A stretch of DNA of 16,500 bases, from the NCBI GenBank assembly GCA_937873665.1, contig CALMYW010000060.1:1-16500 (forward strand), given 5' to 3'. The stretch's first letter is position 1, and every line of letters starts with the position of its first letter. Source of the DNA: an uncultured Sphingorhabdus sp. Lineage in GTDB: Bacteria > Pseudomonadota > Alphaproteobacteria > Sphingomonadales > Sphingomonadaceae. This document shows, piece by piece, positions 7,282 through 14,042 of this stretch. Below the pieces are notes generated by a model, which saw only the letters and a program-made list of their open reading frames with translations, did not search any database and was not told the DNA's origin. The position numbers were made by a program, and so were the translations under genes.

Positions 7282-8604
7282 CTACCGCGCACCGAATCCG
7301 GTCAGGACGGTGCGAACCGTCTTTAGCACGATCAAAAGGTCGAGCCAGACCGAGAAGTACTTAATATAAAAGAAATCATAAGCCAGCTTCTCTCTGGCTG
7401 CGTCGACATTGGCGACGTTCCCCTGATGGACCGCGGCCCAGCCCGAGATCCCGGGGCGGACTGCATGCCGGTAGTCGTAGAACGGGACATGCGCTGAGTA
7501 CTCGCTCGCCAGCGGCACCGCCTCGGGACGAGGTCCGATCCAGCTCATCTCACCCTTGATGATGTTGATGATCTGGGGAAGTTCGTCGATGCGAAGCTTG
7601 CGCAGGACACCTCCGACCCGGGTGATCCGCGGGTCGGCTTCCGAGGTGAAGGCGGGGCCCGCATGGCGATGGCTCATGGTGCGCAGCTTGAAGCATCGAA
7701 ACGTGCGGCCGCGGAAACCGGTCCGGGGCTGAAGGAAAAATACCGGCCCCGGGCTATCCAGCTTGATCACAAGGGCCGCCAGCGCGATCACAATTGCTAC
7801 GAATGGCATGACCACAACTGCGGCGACCAGATCAAAACCGCGTTTGAGCCTCAAATAGAGCAGCGAGGGTAGCAGCGAGCCAAATGTGTTGTCTGCATGG
7901 TTGGAGAAGTAGACCTTGCCGGTCAGCGCCTCTTCGAACTGGGCAAGATGATAGACCGGCACGCCCTCAAGCACGAGCTGGGTGATGAACTTCGACCAGG
8001 CCAGGTCGATGTCGCTGTGTGGGTCGACCACGATTGCCGCCACGGGATTGCTGAGCTTGGGCTTCTCGAGCCGGGACCAGAGAATCGACCCAGGGAGATC
8101 ACGCAGCAACCGGGCCGGGACCCCAACCATTCCGACAACCGGACGCAGAAACCGAGCCCTTAGCATGGTAACGGCGAAGTACCAGGCGAAGGCAATGACA
8201 AAGGAGGTCCACAGGTGAAATGGCGATAATGCAATTGCGAAGATACTCGCGATCAGCACCGCGCAGCTAAATGAGACCAGCAAGGTCGGGAAAATGAGGC
8301 TTCGGGCCGTGACCAGCGGCAGCATGCCCATCCGCCGCAGACTGATATGGGAGGAAGCGATCGCTGCCGCGGCAAAATACTGACCTGGCTCGATCAGACT
8401 GCGCGGGTAGATATCGAAAAACCACCAGCCTGTCGTCCCGAGCCTGGCATGAAACAGATCGGGCAGGAAGACCGCCAAGGCGATGGCCAGCCCGAGCACA
8501 TACCGGTTGGACGACACGAGCCTGCCAATCAGCCCCATCCGCCGCAGCGGATCGCTGGCGATCGGCGACGTCTGCGCATGGACGATGGACTGAAACTTGC
8601 TCAT
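7282..8604 (-). CDS. Polyprenyl-phosphate sugar phosphotransferase (initiating exopolysaccharide transferase)
   Basis: This enzyme starts repeat-unit synthesis by moving a sugar-1-phosphate from a UDP-sugar to undecaprenyl phosphate at the inner membrane. The N-terminal half has hydrophobic segments at about 36-50, 74-88, 102-127 and 130-147, then a soluble linker domain (about 155-250). The bacterial sugar-transferase catalytic domain fills about 254-440, with KRGFDL at 254-259, a membrane re-entrant stretch, CFKLRTM, the DELPQ motif at 340-344 and WIGPRPE near 355-361. All the family landmarks (PF02397) are present and the length of 440 is usual. The ATG at 8604 overlaps the stop of the NusG-like gene as ATGA, which suggests translational coupling. 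Sugar specificity cannot be read from the sequence. Confidence 0.94.
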   Translation of the reverse strand: MSKFQSIVHAQTSPIASDPLRRMGLIGRLVSSNRYVLGLAIALAVFLPDLFHARLGTTGWWFFDIYPRSLIEPGQYFAAAAIASSHISLRRMGMLPLVTARSLIFPTLLVSFSCAVLIASIFAIALSPFHLWTSFVIAFAWYFAVTMLRARFLRPVVGMVGVPARLLRDLPGSILWSRLEKPKLSNPVAAIVVDPHSDIDLAWSKFITQLVLEGVPVYHLAQFEEALTGKVYFSNHADNTFGSLLPSLLYLRLKRGFDLVAAVVVMPFVAIVIALAALVIKLDSPGPVFFLQPRTGFRGRTFRCFKLRTMSHRHAGPAFTSEADPRITRVGGVLRKLRIDELPQIINIIKGEMSWIGPRPEAVPLASEYSAHVPFYDYRHAVRPGISGWAAVHQGNVANVDAAREKLAYDFFYIKYFSVWLDLLIVLKTVRTVLTGFGAR

Positions 8605-9101
8605 GCTGGCGCAAGGCTCGCCTGGCTAAGCGTCACCGGGGTCGCCAGCCCGAGGATCTGCAGCAAGATTCGCACTCGCCCAAAGCCACTGAGCGATTCG
8701 ACCTCGGCAAGCTGATCCGCAAACGGGCCCGCAAGGATCCGGACCTTGGCGCCGGGCTCAAACTCATCGACAAGCCGCGTCATCAAGCCAGCTTCGCAGC
8801 GCTCGAGAATCTGCTGCATCGCATAGGCTGGCATGGGGATCGGCTTGGCGGAATCAGCCGCCAGCAGGCGCCTTACGCCAAGCGTGCCGTTAATTGCCCG
8901 CCATGGGTCACGCCTGGGATCAAAACGCACAAAGACATAGCCGGGGAAAACCGGTGTGAGCACATTCTCCACCCGGCGGGCGTGGCGCTTCACCGTGCGC
9001 ATACGCGGACAGAGGCTGGCGAAGGACTGCCTGCCCAGGTTAATTTCCGCGATCCGCTCCTTTCGGGGCAGGGTCTCGGCAACAAACCAGTTCGAATGCA
9101 C
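8601..9101 (-). CDS. NusG/RfaH-like transcription antitermination factor of the polysaccharide operon
   Basis: A 166-residue NusG paralogue. The NGN domain spans about 3-105 and contains WFVAET at 5-10 and PVFPGYVFVRF at 50-60, which matches the RNA-polymerase-contacting face of NusG and RfaH. A KOW motif lies at about 115-140 (PGAKVRILAGPFADQLAEVESL). Family knowledge: specialised NusG paralogues (RfaH, UpxY, LoaP) are encoded in or act on long surface-polysaccharide operons and suppress termination or polarity there. Here it is the first gene of the block and overlaps the initiating transferase by four bases. The start is GTG at 9101, with an AAAAAGG ribosome site about eight bases upstream. 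It is shorter than housekeeping NusG (about 175-185 aa) and lies outside the usual secE-nusG-rplK context. Confidence 0.93.
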   Translation of the reverse strand: MHSNWFVAETLPRKERIAEINLGRQSFASLCPRMRTVKRHARRVENVLTPVFPGYVFVRFDPRRDPWRAINGTLGVRRLLAADSAKPIPMPAYAMQQILERCEAGLMTRLVDEFEPGAKVRILAGPFADQLAEVESLSGFGRVRILLQILGLATPVTLSQASLAPA

Positions 9102-9161
9102 AAGCTGCGCCTTTTTGCGACGAGTCCACGCTGGCGCGACTCTAAACGAAAGTTAGTCAGG

Positions 9162-9176
9162 GCGCTTTGATAGCGC
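9162..9176. promoter_or_regulatory. Inverted repeat in the probable promoter of the polysaccharide block
   Basis: GCGCT and AGCGC are separated by five bases, 61 bp upstream of the NusG-like GTG. It overlaps the candidate -10 region, so it could be an operator or an RNA hairpin in the leader. Evidence is symmetry and position only. Confidence 0.3.
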
Positions 9177-9327
9177 AAATTGTTGAGCACTGCCAATTGG
9201 TTCACCGCGCCCTTGGCTCGCCTCGTCGTGCAAGTTCCGTCCAGCCAGCGCACACCAAGGACGGCAGATCGCGTCGCTTTGAGCCGTGCGGATCAGAACG
9301 GTTCAGCGCGGTCGGATGGGCGAAAAC

Positions 9328-9340
9328 CCTGCAAAGCAGG
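9328..9340 (-). terminator. Possible weak terminator after the M48 protease
   Basis: The hairpin CCTGC-TTT-GCAGG on the minus strand is followed by GTTTTCG, 87 bases after the protease stop. The stem is only five pairs and the T-run is short, so this is tentative. Confidence 0.3.
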
Positions 9341-9426
9341 CAATGCAGCCGCTGTCGGATCAAGCGTTCTGGCCGCACGCTGCCGGCCTGCTCAGGTGGT
9401 CCGGCGTCTCGCAGGCTTAGGCCCAT

Positions 9427-10515
9427 TCATGGGCCAGGAGGCTTGTCAGAGCTCCCGAGCCCCCTGTCTCCAAGGCCCAGTTTTTCCAGCGCCATCTTCG
9501 GCTCGGATCGCCACGCCGCGATCTCGTGCTCGATGAGGGCTATTCTCTCCGCGCGAGAGGGGTAGGCCCGGCTACGAAACAGATCAGGAGCGATGGCGCG
9601 GCCTGGGCCGCGCCAGAATTGCAGCAAGAGCGCAGGGTCCATTGCGGCATTGCCCAGGATATGCACGCTCAGCCGGTCGGCTTCCATCTCTGCCTTGCGA
9701 TTGGCGGCCCGGCTCGCGCCAAACTCGCCAAGCAGGCCCTTGCGCACGCCCTGCGCTTCAAGCCGGCGGCGATGCTCGAGAATGGCGTGCCCCAACTCAT
9801 GCGCCGCTACCGCAGCCAGCCCGCCATCGTCGAGGCGTCCAAGCAGTCGATCCCCAAATTGGGCGATCTCTCCATCTGTCTGGCCGGCAAGCGAACTTGC
9901 TGGGAGTACCTCGGCGCGAATCCGGCACGCGGCTTTTGGTGTGATCTCGAATTCCCGCTTTTCCCCTGTGCGCAAGACCGTGAGGCGAATCGGACTGGCT
10001 GGCGGAATAGAGCCGATCATCCGTTCAGCGCTGTCTCGTGCCGAGCTGCTCTGCCCGGCCACAGGTTCCGCCGACGCAATCGGAAAATCGTTCACCGCAA
10101 CGAGCGAATCATGCGCTTTGATGCCGGCCAGCGCCGCAGGGCTCCCTTCGACCACCCCTTCGACCGCGACTGGGGTCTCGAAGACAAGTTCGCGCGCAGC
10201 CGCCGCGCGGATCGAAGGCGGGTATTGGTCGCGTCCGTGCAGAACCAGCCCGGTTGCGCTCATCAGGTTGCGGCACAGGGCGCGGTTGGCGACTGTCAGC
10301 CGAAAGACGAGCGAGGCAAGGCGCAGATCCTGCGCTTTGAGCGCTACAACCTGCAGGTTCGGATCAGGCGGCGAGCGTGCTGCACCGGCATGACTTGATA
10401 ACAGAGCGAGCGCGGCCAGAGCCGAAAGGGCAATCCGCGATTGCCCCAATGGGAGCGCAATGAGCCCACCATGATGGGCACAACTTGCAGGTCGATTGGC
10501 TGTCGAATGAGGCAT
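9427..10515 (-). CDS. Exported M48-family zinc metalloprotease with PDZ domain
   Basis: The open frame begins at an ATG at 10620, but the ATG at 10515 is preferred. From there the protein has a signal-peptide-like N-terminus (hydrophobic LSALAALALLSS ending near AGA, residues about 27-46), and it leaves room for the promoter of the divergent gene. With this start the protein has 362 residues. A PDZ-like domain spans about 95-190 (VEGVVEGSPAALAGIKAHDSL). The peptidase follows with the zinc motif HELGH at 239-243 and the third ligand region EMEAD at 276-280. M48 proteins with these features act in the periplasm on envelope or misfolded proteins (BepA/LoiP-like); here an added PDZ domain could bind substrates. 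It shares the strand of the polysaccharide block but is 325 bp upstream, so it is probably a separate unit. Confidence 0.88.
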   Translation of the reverse strand: MPHSTANRPASCAHHGGLIALPLGQSRIALSALAALALLSSHAGAARSPPDPNLQVVALKAQDLRLASLVFRLTVANRALCRNLMSATGLVLHGRDQYPPSIRAAAARELVFETPVAVEGVVEGSPAALAGIKAHDSLVAVNDFPIASAEPVAGQSSSARDSAERMIGSIPPASPIRLTVLRTGEKREFEITPKAACRIRAEVLPASSLAGQTDGEIAQFGDRLLGRLDDGGLAAVAAHELGHAILEHRRRLEAQGVRKGLLGEFGASRAANRKAEMEADRLSVHILGNAAMDPALLLQFWRGPGRAIAPDLFRSRAYPSRAERIALIEHEIAAWRSEPKMALEKLGLGDRGLGSSDKPPGP

Positions 10516-10588
10516 AAAGTCGATCAAGCTGTTGCGGCCAAGTGAAGGCCTGCTGCGACGGTTCGGGTGTGCGGGGAGTGGAAACTCC

Positions 10589-10617
10589 TTGCTATTAGGG
10601 GACTTTTCTTCTAGCTT
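10589..10617 (+). promoter_or_regulatory. Candidate promoter for the 10644 gene
   Basis: TTGCTA (10589-10594) and TAGCTT (10612-10617) are separated by 17 bases and lie just upstream of the ribosome site. The spacing is ideal for a housekeeping sigma factor, but neither hexamer is a perfect match. Confidence 0.35.
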
Positions 10618-10643
10618 CATTTTCGAATCAAGAGGAGTTTTAG

Positions 10644-10895
10644 ATGCTTCCCGTCAAGAAGATGATCGCTTCCGCTGTTGCCGGGTCGCTGATGCTCTCG
10701 TCAACTGCGGTTCTGGCCGCTCCGTCGGTTGCCCCTGTCTCGTCTTCGCTTCGGGTCGGTTCGCCGGTCAAAAAGGCTGAGAAGTCCTCTAAAGGGCCCT
10801 TTGGCATTACCGCTGGTGGTATGGCGGTCATTGGAGGCGCCGTTGCAGTGGCGGTTATCGTTCTGACTGGCAAGGACAAGTCAGTTAGCCCCTGA
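10644..10895 (+). CDS. Small exported single-pass membrane protein, 83 aa, unknown function
   Basis: A strong ribosome site, AAGAGGAG, sits seven bases before the ATG at 10644. Residues 1-26 are a classic signal peptide (Lys-Lys, hydrophobic core, ALA cleavage region near VLAA). Residues 27-52 form a Ser/Lys/Pro-rich linker, and residues 53-75 form a Gly/Ala/Val-rich membrane segment (GGMAVIGGAVAVAVIVL), followed by a short charged tail. Small proteins of this plan with glycine-rich membrane helices are common in sphingomonads and often lie near polysaccharide genes, but no function is established that can be cited here. The gene is divergent from the protease, has a candidate promoter, and ends at a strong terminator, so it is a single-gene unit. 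Confidence 0.85.
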   Translation: MLPVKKMIASAVAGSLMLSSTAVLAAPSVAPVSSSLRVGSPVKKAEKSSKGPFGITAGGMAVIGGAVAVAVIVLTGKDKSVSP

Positions 10896-10922
10896 TCCAA
10901 GAGACACGAGCTCAGCTTTTGA

Positions 10923-10946
10923 GGGTGCGCTTGCGCACCCTTTTTT
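10923..10946 (+). terminator. Rho-independent terminator after the 10644 gene
   Basis: GGGTGCG-CTTG-CGCACCC forms a perfect seven-pair stem and is followed directly by six T residues. It lies 27 bases after the stop codon. Confidence 0.92.
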
Positions 10947-11375
10947 GTGCTTGATTTTCGTAGGGTGCCAAGGACTGCAGTTGTCTTGGGTGCGCCGTTC
11001 TGCAGCACCAGATGCAATTTCCACCGAGCAGGCATCCAGTGATCACGCTCATCAGTTGTGCGTGAGTCTGTTCCAGCTGCTTTTTGGGATGGGCCGACGT
11101 AGCGATGAGCTCCATGCGACCCAAGACCTTGAACTGTGCGGAACATGCGTTCCAGCGCTGAGATCTGGTTTCGCGGCGACCATGCGCCATTCAGGCGTGA
11201 CAGCTTCACTTCCCTGGAGGCTGAACCCTATCTCGGCATTTCCCTGGACCGGGTAGGAATCCGCTTCTCGGTCGGACCGAAGGGCAATCGCAACCGACTA
11301 GCCAAAGGATATATCGTTAGATATAGTGGCGATAGACCAGCAGAATGCATTTAGCTGCCAGGGGGTCAGAGTCTA
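10947..11375. other. Intergenic stretch, 429 bp, no firm gene
   Basis: A 72-codon plus-strand frame (11136-11354) has acceptable composition (for example SLEAEPYLGISLDRVG) but only a weak ribosome site and no recognised family, so it is not called. The 3' end of that frame overlaps the palindrome at 11310-11325. The rest shows no coding signal. Confidence 0.4.
11310..11325. promoter_or_regulatory. 16-bp AT-rich inverted repeat, probable operator
   Basis: TATATC-GTTA-GATATA is a perfect inverted repeat in otherwise GC-rich DNA, 50 bp upstream of the 11376 gene. Its form resembles sites of winged-helix repressors such as PadR-type regulators; that comparison is from memory and no regulator gene is in the window. 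Confidence 0.45.
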
Positions 11376-11630
11376 ATGAATGAAGTTGAGAAGCTGGCGG
11401 CAGAGCAGTTCGCGAACATCGAGATCACCCGCTTCATGATGCTAGATCTCTGGCGTCAGTGCCTTGCCGACAAGGCAGACCCCGTTGCTGTCGCCATGCT
11501 GCATCGATCGAGACAGCTTCAATCCCTTCAGGCCGCAGTCGACCAGTCTCCCGATAGCTTCATTCGCCAAGCGCTGCTGGGCCAGGTCGAGGAGAATTGG
11601 CGCCAGATCCTGATGAATCTGGAGAAGTGA
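11376..11630 (+). CDS. Small helical hypothetical protein, 84 aa
   Basis: The ATG at 11376 has a G-rich stretch (AGGGGG) about 10-15 bases upstream, a loose ribosome site. The protein is acidic and entirely helix-forming, with Trp at 27 and 75 and repeated Leu/Gln patterns, for example SRQLQSLQAAVDQSPDSF. It has no signal peptide or membrane segment, so it should be cytoplasmic. The balanced amino-acid composition and GC-rich third positions support it as a real gene. No family is recognised. It may be controlled through the palindrome at 11310-11325. Confidence 0.68.
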   Translation: MNEVEKLAAEQFANIEITRFMMLDLWRQCLADKADPVAVAMLHRSRQLQSLQAAVDQSPDSFIRQALLGQVEENWRQILMNLEK

Positions 11631-11719
11631 TCGCACCATAAGTCCATGGCGGTGTGCACTCGCGGAGTGACGTTGTCCGCTTGCGTGTGTCGCCCACGCA
11701 GCGCGGTTAGCGAAAACGA

Positions 11720-11733
11720 AACTAACCTTAGTT
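11720..11733. promoter_or_regulatory. 14-bp perfect palindrome upstream of the DUF4402 gene
   Basis: AACTAA-CC-TTAGTT lies about 50 bp before the chosen start of the DUF4402 gene and is followed by the AT-rich TATATACC. It may be an operator next to a promoter. Confidence 0.4.
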
Positions 11734-11784
11734 ATATACCAAAGGATGGATCTGACTGGGCGGCTTCAACTGGCAGGTGGCTTC

Positions 11785-12369
11785 ATGCCCGGGGCACGGC
11801 ATCGCCGCCTGCTCCACTCTGGCGCGGGTTTCCGGCTGCTCGTTCGAGCCGCCCTGCTTGCATGCATGATCACCCAAAGCGTGCCCAGCAGGGCAAAAGA
11901 GCGGGCTAGCGCGCAAGCGCGAGCTGAAGCCATCGTCGTAACGCCCCTCAGCTTCTTCAAAGTCGACGACCTCGATTTTGCCAAGTTTATTGCCGGAACG
12001 ACAAGCGGGACAGTCGTCATGTCGCCTTCGGGAGCCAGGTCTGCCACAGGCGGGGTGAAGCTCGTCGGTAGCTCTGGCAGCCCGGCCCGGTTTGCGGGAT
12101 ACGGTCGGTACAATCAGACGGTGTCGATTGCGGTCACCGCTTCCTCGACGCGCCTGACGAGGGTCGGTGGGAACGAAACCATGCGGCTCGAGACCATCGT
12201 GATCGGGAGTACTCCTGAGGCGCAGCTGACCACCTCGCCGCTTGCCTTTCGCATCGCCTCGCAGTCCGGAATGTTCAACTTTCCGGTTGGTGCAACGCTG
12301 CGGGTCTCGGCAAAGCAGGCGCCAGGCGCCTACCTGGGGAGCTTTTCGGTGATCTTGCAGTACCAGTGA
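11785..12369 (+). CDS. Secreted DUF4402-domain protein
   Basis: The open frame starts at an ATG at 11746, but AAAGG directly abuts that codon. The in-frame ATG at 11785 has an AGGTGG site six bases upstream and starts a better signal peptide, so it is preferred (194 aa). The N-terminus has Arg-rich residues, a hydrophobic stretch (LLVRAALLACMI) and a processing region near SRA. LLAC could also be read as a lipobox, so lipidation is possible. The remainder is an all-beta domain with the usual DUF4402 landmarks: VVTPLSF, DLDFAKFIAG, TSGTVVMSPSGAR, a TRVGG segment, FNFPVGATLRVSA and a terminal GSFSVILQYQ. DUF4402 proteins resemble pilin or surface-fibre subunits; no usher or chaperone gene is nearby, so its role is unproven. 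Confidence 0.85.
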   Translation: MPGARHRRLLHSGAGFRLLVRAALLACMITQSVPSRAKERASAQARAEAIVVTPLSFFKVDDLDFAKFIAGTTSGTVVMSPSGARSATGGVKLVGSSGSPARFAGYGRYNQTVSIAVTASSTRLTRVGGNETMRLETIVIGSTPEAQLTTSPLAFRIASQSGMFNFPVGATLRVSAKQAPGAYLGSFSVILQYQ

Positions 12370-12762
12370 ACCAAACTGCGGGCAGGCCGCCTGGCGTCCT
12401 ACGATGCAGACAAGGTTCCCACGCGGGCCGCTCCAGCACTTCCCCGGGCTGGAGCGGCCCGGTTTGCTGCGACCGGGTGAAACAGCCCGAGCCCGCCAGC
12501 AGCCGGGATCAGCTGCGTACTCCCCCCTATCGGTGGTTATCGTTACCCTTCCCGGGGTGGCCCATAACGACCCTCCCCTTATCGATTCCCCCTCTGGCGG
12601 GTCGCCCCCTCCTTTCGTCGGTGCGATCCGCCATTTTTTCGCGACGAGGGGCAGGGGGCAGCGTACTGCTATCCTGGACAGGGCCAGATTCGGATCGCTA
12701 GCTTTGGTGCCAGCCGCGCAGCTCCTGCTCGCAGCGAGGGTGACCAGCCAGCCCGGTGCGGA
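12370..12762. other. Intergenic stretch between convergent genes, 393 bp
   Basis: No gene is supported here. It contains the long hairpin at 12425-12460 and a C-rich segment (about 12530-12615) with scattered TTATCG/TATCGG words. It separates the plus-strand DUF4402 gene from the minus-strand PilZ gene. Confidence 0.5.
12425..12460. terminator. 13-pair hairpin, likely terminator or 3'-end stabiliser of the DUF4402 transcript
   Basis: GGGCCGCTCCAGC pairs perfectly with GCTGGAGCGGCCC across a ten-base loop, 56 bases after the DUF4402 stop. It is followed by GGTTTG rather than a strong T-run, so efficient intrinsic termination is uncertain. Being symmetrical, it could also serve the opposite strand. 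Confidence 0.6.
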
Positions 12763-13068
12763 TCAAAAGGGCGGAAATCGCTCGATCAGGTGACGCACAA
12801 CGGGGGCGTAGAGGCGTCGCTCGAATTGCATTCCCATCCGGTCCTCCCACTTCCAGACAATGCGCCCCTGCCATGCCTCCATGGCTTCAGGCTGGATCGA
12901 GATGTTCGTGCCGATGTTTTCGTGCGCTGCTCGAAACCATAGGGCGCAGCCATCCTCGGAGAGGTCAGTCACTACCGCGTGGATCCGAAATCCAATCTGG
13001 CTGCGGACGCGCACCGGCATGGCCAACCGGTGCCGGAATGCTTTGCGTCGCTCATCTTTGGACGACAT
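12763..13068 (-). CDS. PilZ-domain protein (cyclic-di-GMP receptor), 101 aa
   Basis: The frame can be extended to a TTG at 13080, but the ATG at 13068 has an excellent GAGGG ribosome site and is chosen. This single-domain PilZ protein carries both ligand motifs: RKAFR (RxxxR, residues 8-12), then DLSEDG (DxSxxG, about 34-39). These bind cyclic-di-GMP in the family. No membrane segment is seen. It is convergent with the DUF4402 gene. PilZ proteins often tune motility, surface polysaccharide or biofilm, and the polysaccharide block here makes that plausible, but the target is inferred. Confidence 0.9.
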   Translation of the reverse strand: MSSKDERRKAFRHRLAMPVRVRSQIGFRIHAVVTDLSEDGCALWFRAAHENIGTNISIQPEAMEAWQGRIVWKWEDRMGMQFERRLYAPVVRHLIERFPPF

Positions 13069-13209
13069 GATGGCCCTCAATTGTTGCCCGGTTTCGCAAG
13101 GGCAATGTCTGCAGATCGCGGCATTTTGGATTGATGCTGATAACTGCGGCGCCAGATGCAGTCTTGTTCGACTACTATTGCGGTGACGTTAACATCCGTT
13201 GATCGATAG

Positions 13210-13431
13210 GCAGGTGGTGACCCGATTCTAAGCGTCGGCAGTGCCGATGTTGACGGCGGCCATGTCAACACGGTCGATCTCGCTCTGCTCGAGGACGAGA
13301 TCTGGATCGACAAGCTCGGCACCATGCCCACAGGCAGATTGGAAATGGGCATGGGCGTCAATGTGGGGCTGACCAGCTTATCGAGTGACGTACTCGCAAT
13401 GGATCTCAACGGACTGGCCCCAGTCCTCTAG
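13210..13431 (+). pseudogene. Open reading fragment without a start, possible gene remnant
   Basis: From a TAG at 13207-13209 to a TAG at 13429-13431 the plus frame stays open for 73 codons and has coding-like third positions. It encodes an acidic segment with the words VDLALLEDEIWIDKLGT and GRLEMGMGVNVGLTSL. There is no ATG or GTG before the internal ATG at 13324, and upstream sequence is interrupted, so this looks like the 3' remnant of a decayed gene. The family is not recognised. It lies in the gap between the divergent PilZ genes. A normal small gene starting at 13324 (35 aa) cannot be excluded. Confidence 0.4.
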
Positions 13432-13492
13432 GTATTTCCCGAAAGGGCGGCGGCAAGGCAGCGTTTGTCTGGATCTATTATCATGGCGAGCC

Positions 13493-13891
13493 ATGAAAGC
13501 TATTTCGCAATTCACCGTAGTCGCGCCTCAGAGGCGTGGCCGGAGCCGTCTAAAGACGTGCTTGGGGGCAGAAGTGCTAAGTTTGGCCGGATCCCTTGGA
13601 GCAGAGCTGATTGATCTCTCCCTGACCGGAGCCAAACTCAAGATTGTGCATCGCAGGCGTGTTGTCGAAGGTATTCGCCCCCGCGAGACCGTTGTTCTGA
13701 CTTGGGCGGGATTTGAGGCGATGGGCAATGTGGTCTGGGTCAGAGGTGACTTTCTTGGCGTTGTGTTCGACGGGATCGTCTCGCCTCAAGTCTTGATTGC
13801 AACAAGAGATTTGAGCGATGAGTTACTGGCCCAGGGAGGGCAGGCCGTGGAACTGCGCAGAACAGTTCGCGATTGGGTGGGGGTCAAGTAG
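13493..13891 (+). CDS. Second PilZ-domain protein, 132 aa
   Basis: The open frame begins at 13385, but the leading part is unlike any PilZ N-terminus, and an ATG at 13493 gives a normal short leader. The ribosome site is poor, so the start is not certain. It has RGRSR (RxxxR, residues 15-19) and DLSLTG (DxSxxG, residues 41-46), then beta strands VVLTWAGFEAMGNVVWVRGDFLGVVF typical of a PilZ barrel. The C-terminal 30 residues are charged and helical (RDLSDELLAQGGQAVELRR). A cyclic-di-GMP receptor is the likely function. It is divergent from the other PilZ gene, with about 420 bp between their starts. Confidence 0.85.
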   Translation: MKAISQFTVVAPQRRGRSRLKTCLGAEVLSLAGSLGAELIDLSLTGAKLKIVHRRRVVEGIRPRETVVLTWAGFEAMGNVVWVRGDFLGVVFDGIVSPQVLIATRDLSDELLAQGGQAVELRRTVRDWVGVK

Positions 13892-14042
13892 CCGGCTTGT
13901 CATTCCGGCTAACGATCTCGGCTCTTCAATTGGCGCAAGCTTATGTTCGCTGGCGCTTGATCCACGGGTTCGGGCCTAGAGCGAATTCACCTCGTCGAAA
14001 CGACTTGAACGCTATGGCGCTCGGCAATGGGGGCGCAAACCG

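Larger units (their letters stand above)
9102..9426. other. Intergenic region upstream of the polysaccharide block (325 bp)
   Basis: No convincing gene on either strand. It should hold the promoter for the NusG-like gene on the minus strand. One candidate there is TTGGCA (9195-9190) with TATCAA 18 bases further. An inverted repeat lies at 9162-9176, and a small hairpin at 9328-9340 sits just after the protease gene. Confidence 0.5.

Noticed and set aside
9321..9365. Possible cyclic-di-GMP (GEMM-like) riboswitch near GGGCGAAAACCC / GCAAAGCAGG on the plus strand
   Set aside because: It has a few similar words but lacks the full conserved core, and no plus-strand gene follows. The minus strand, where genes lie, does not match either.
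9526..10398. 290-codon plus-strand frame within the protease gene
   Set aside because: It is the antisense shadow of the PDZ-M48 gene, which has catalytic motifs and a signal peptide.
10640..11209. 189-codon minus-strand frame over the small exported gene
   Set aside because: It is antisense to the 10644 gene and crosses its terminator; there is no ribosome site or family match.
11136..11354. 72-codon plus-strand frame in the 10947-11375 gap
   Set aside because: Composition is acceptable but the ribosome site is weak, no family is recognised and it overlaps a probable operator, so it was not called as a gene.
13068..13080. TTG start at 13080 for the first PilZ protein
   Set aside because: The ATG at 13068 has a GAGGG ribosome site at the right distance; the longer form adds only four residues and lacks its own site.
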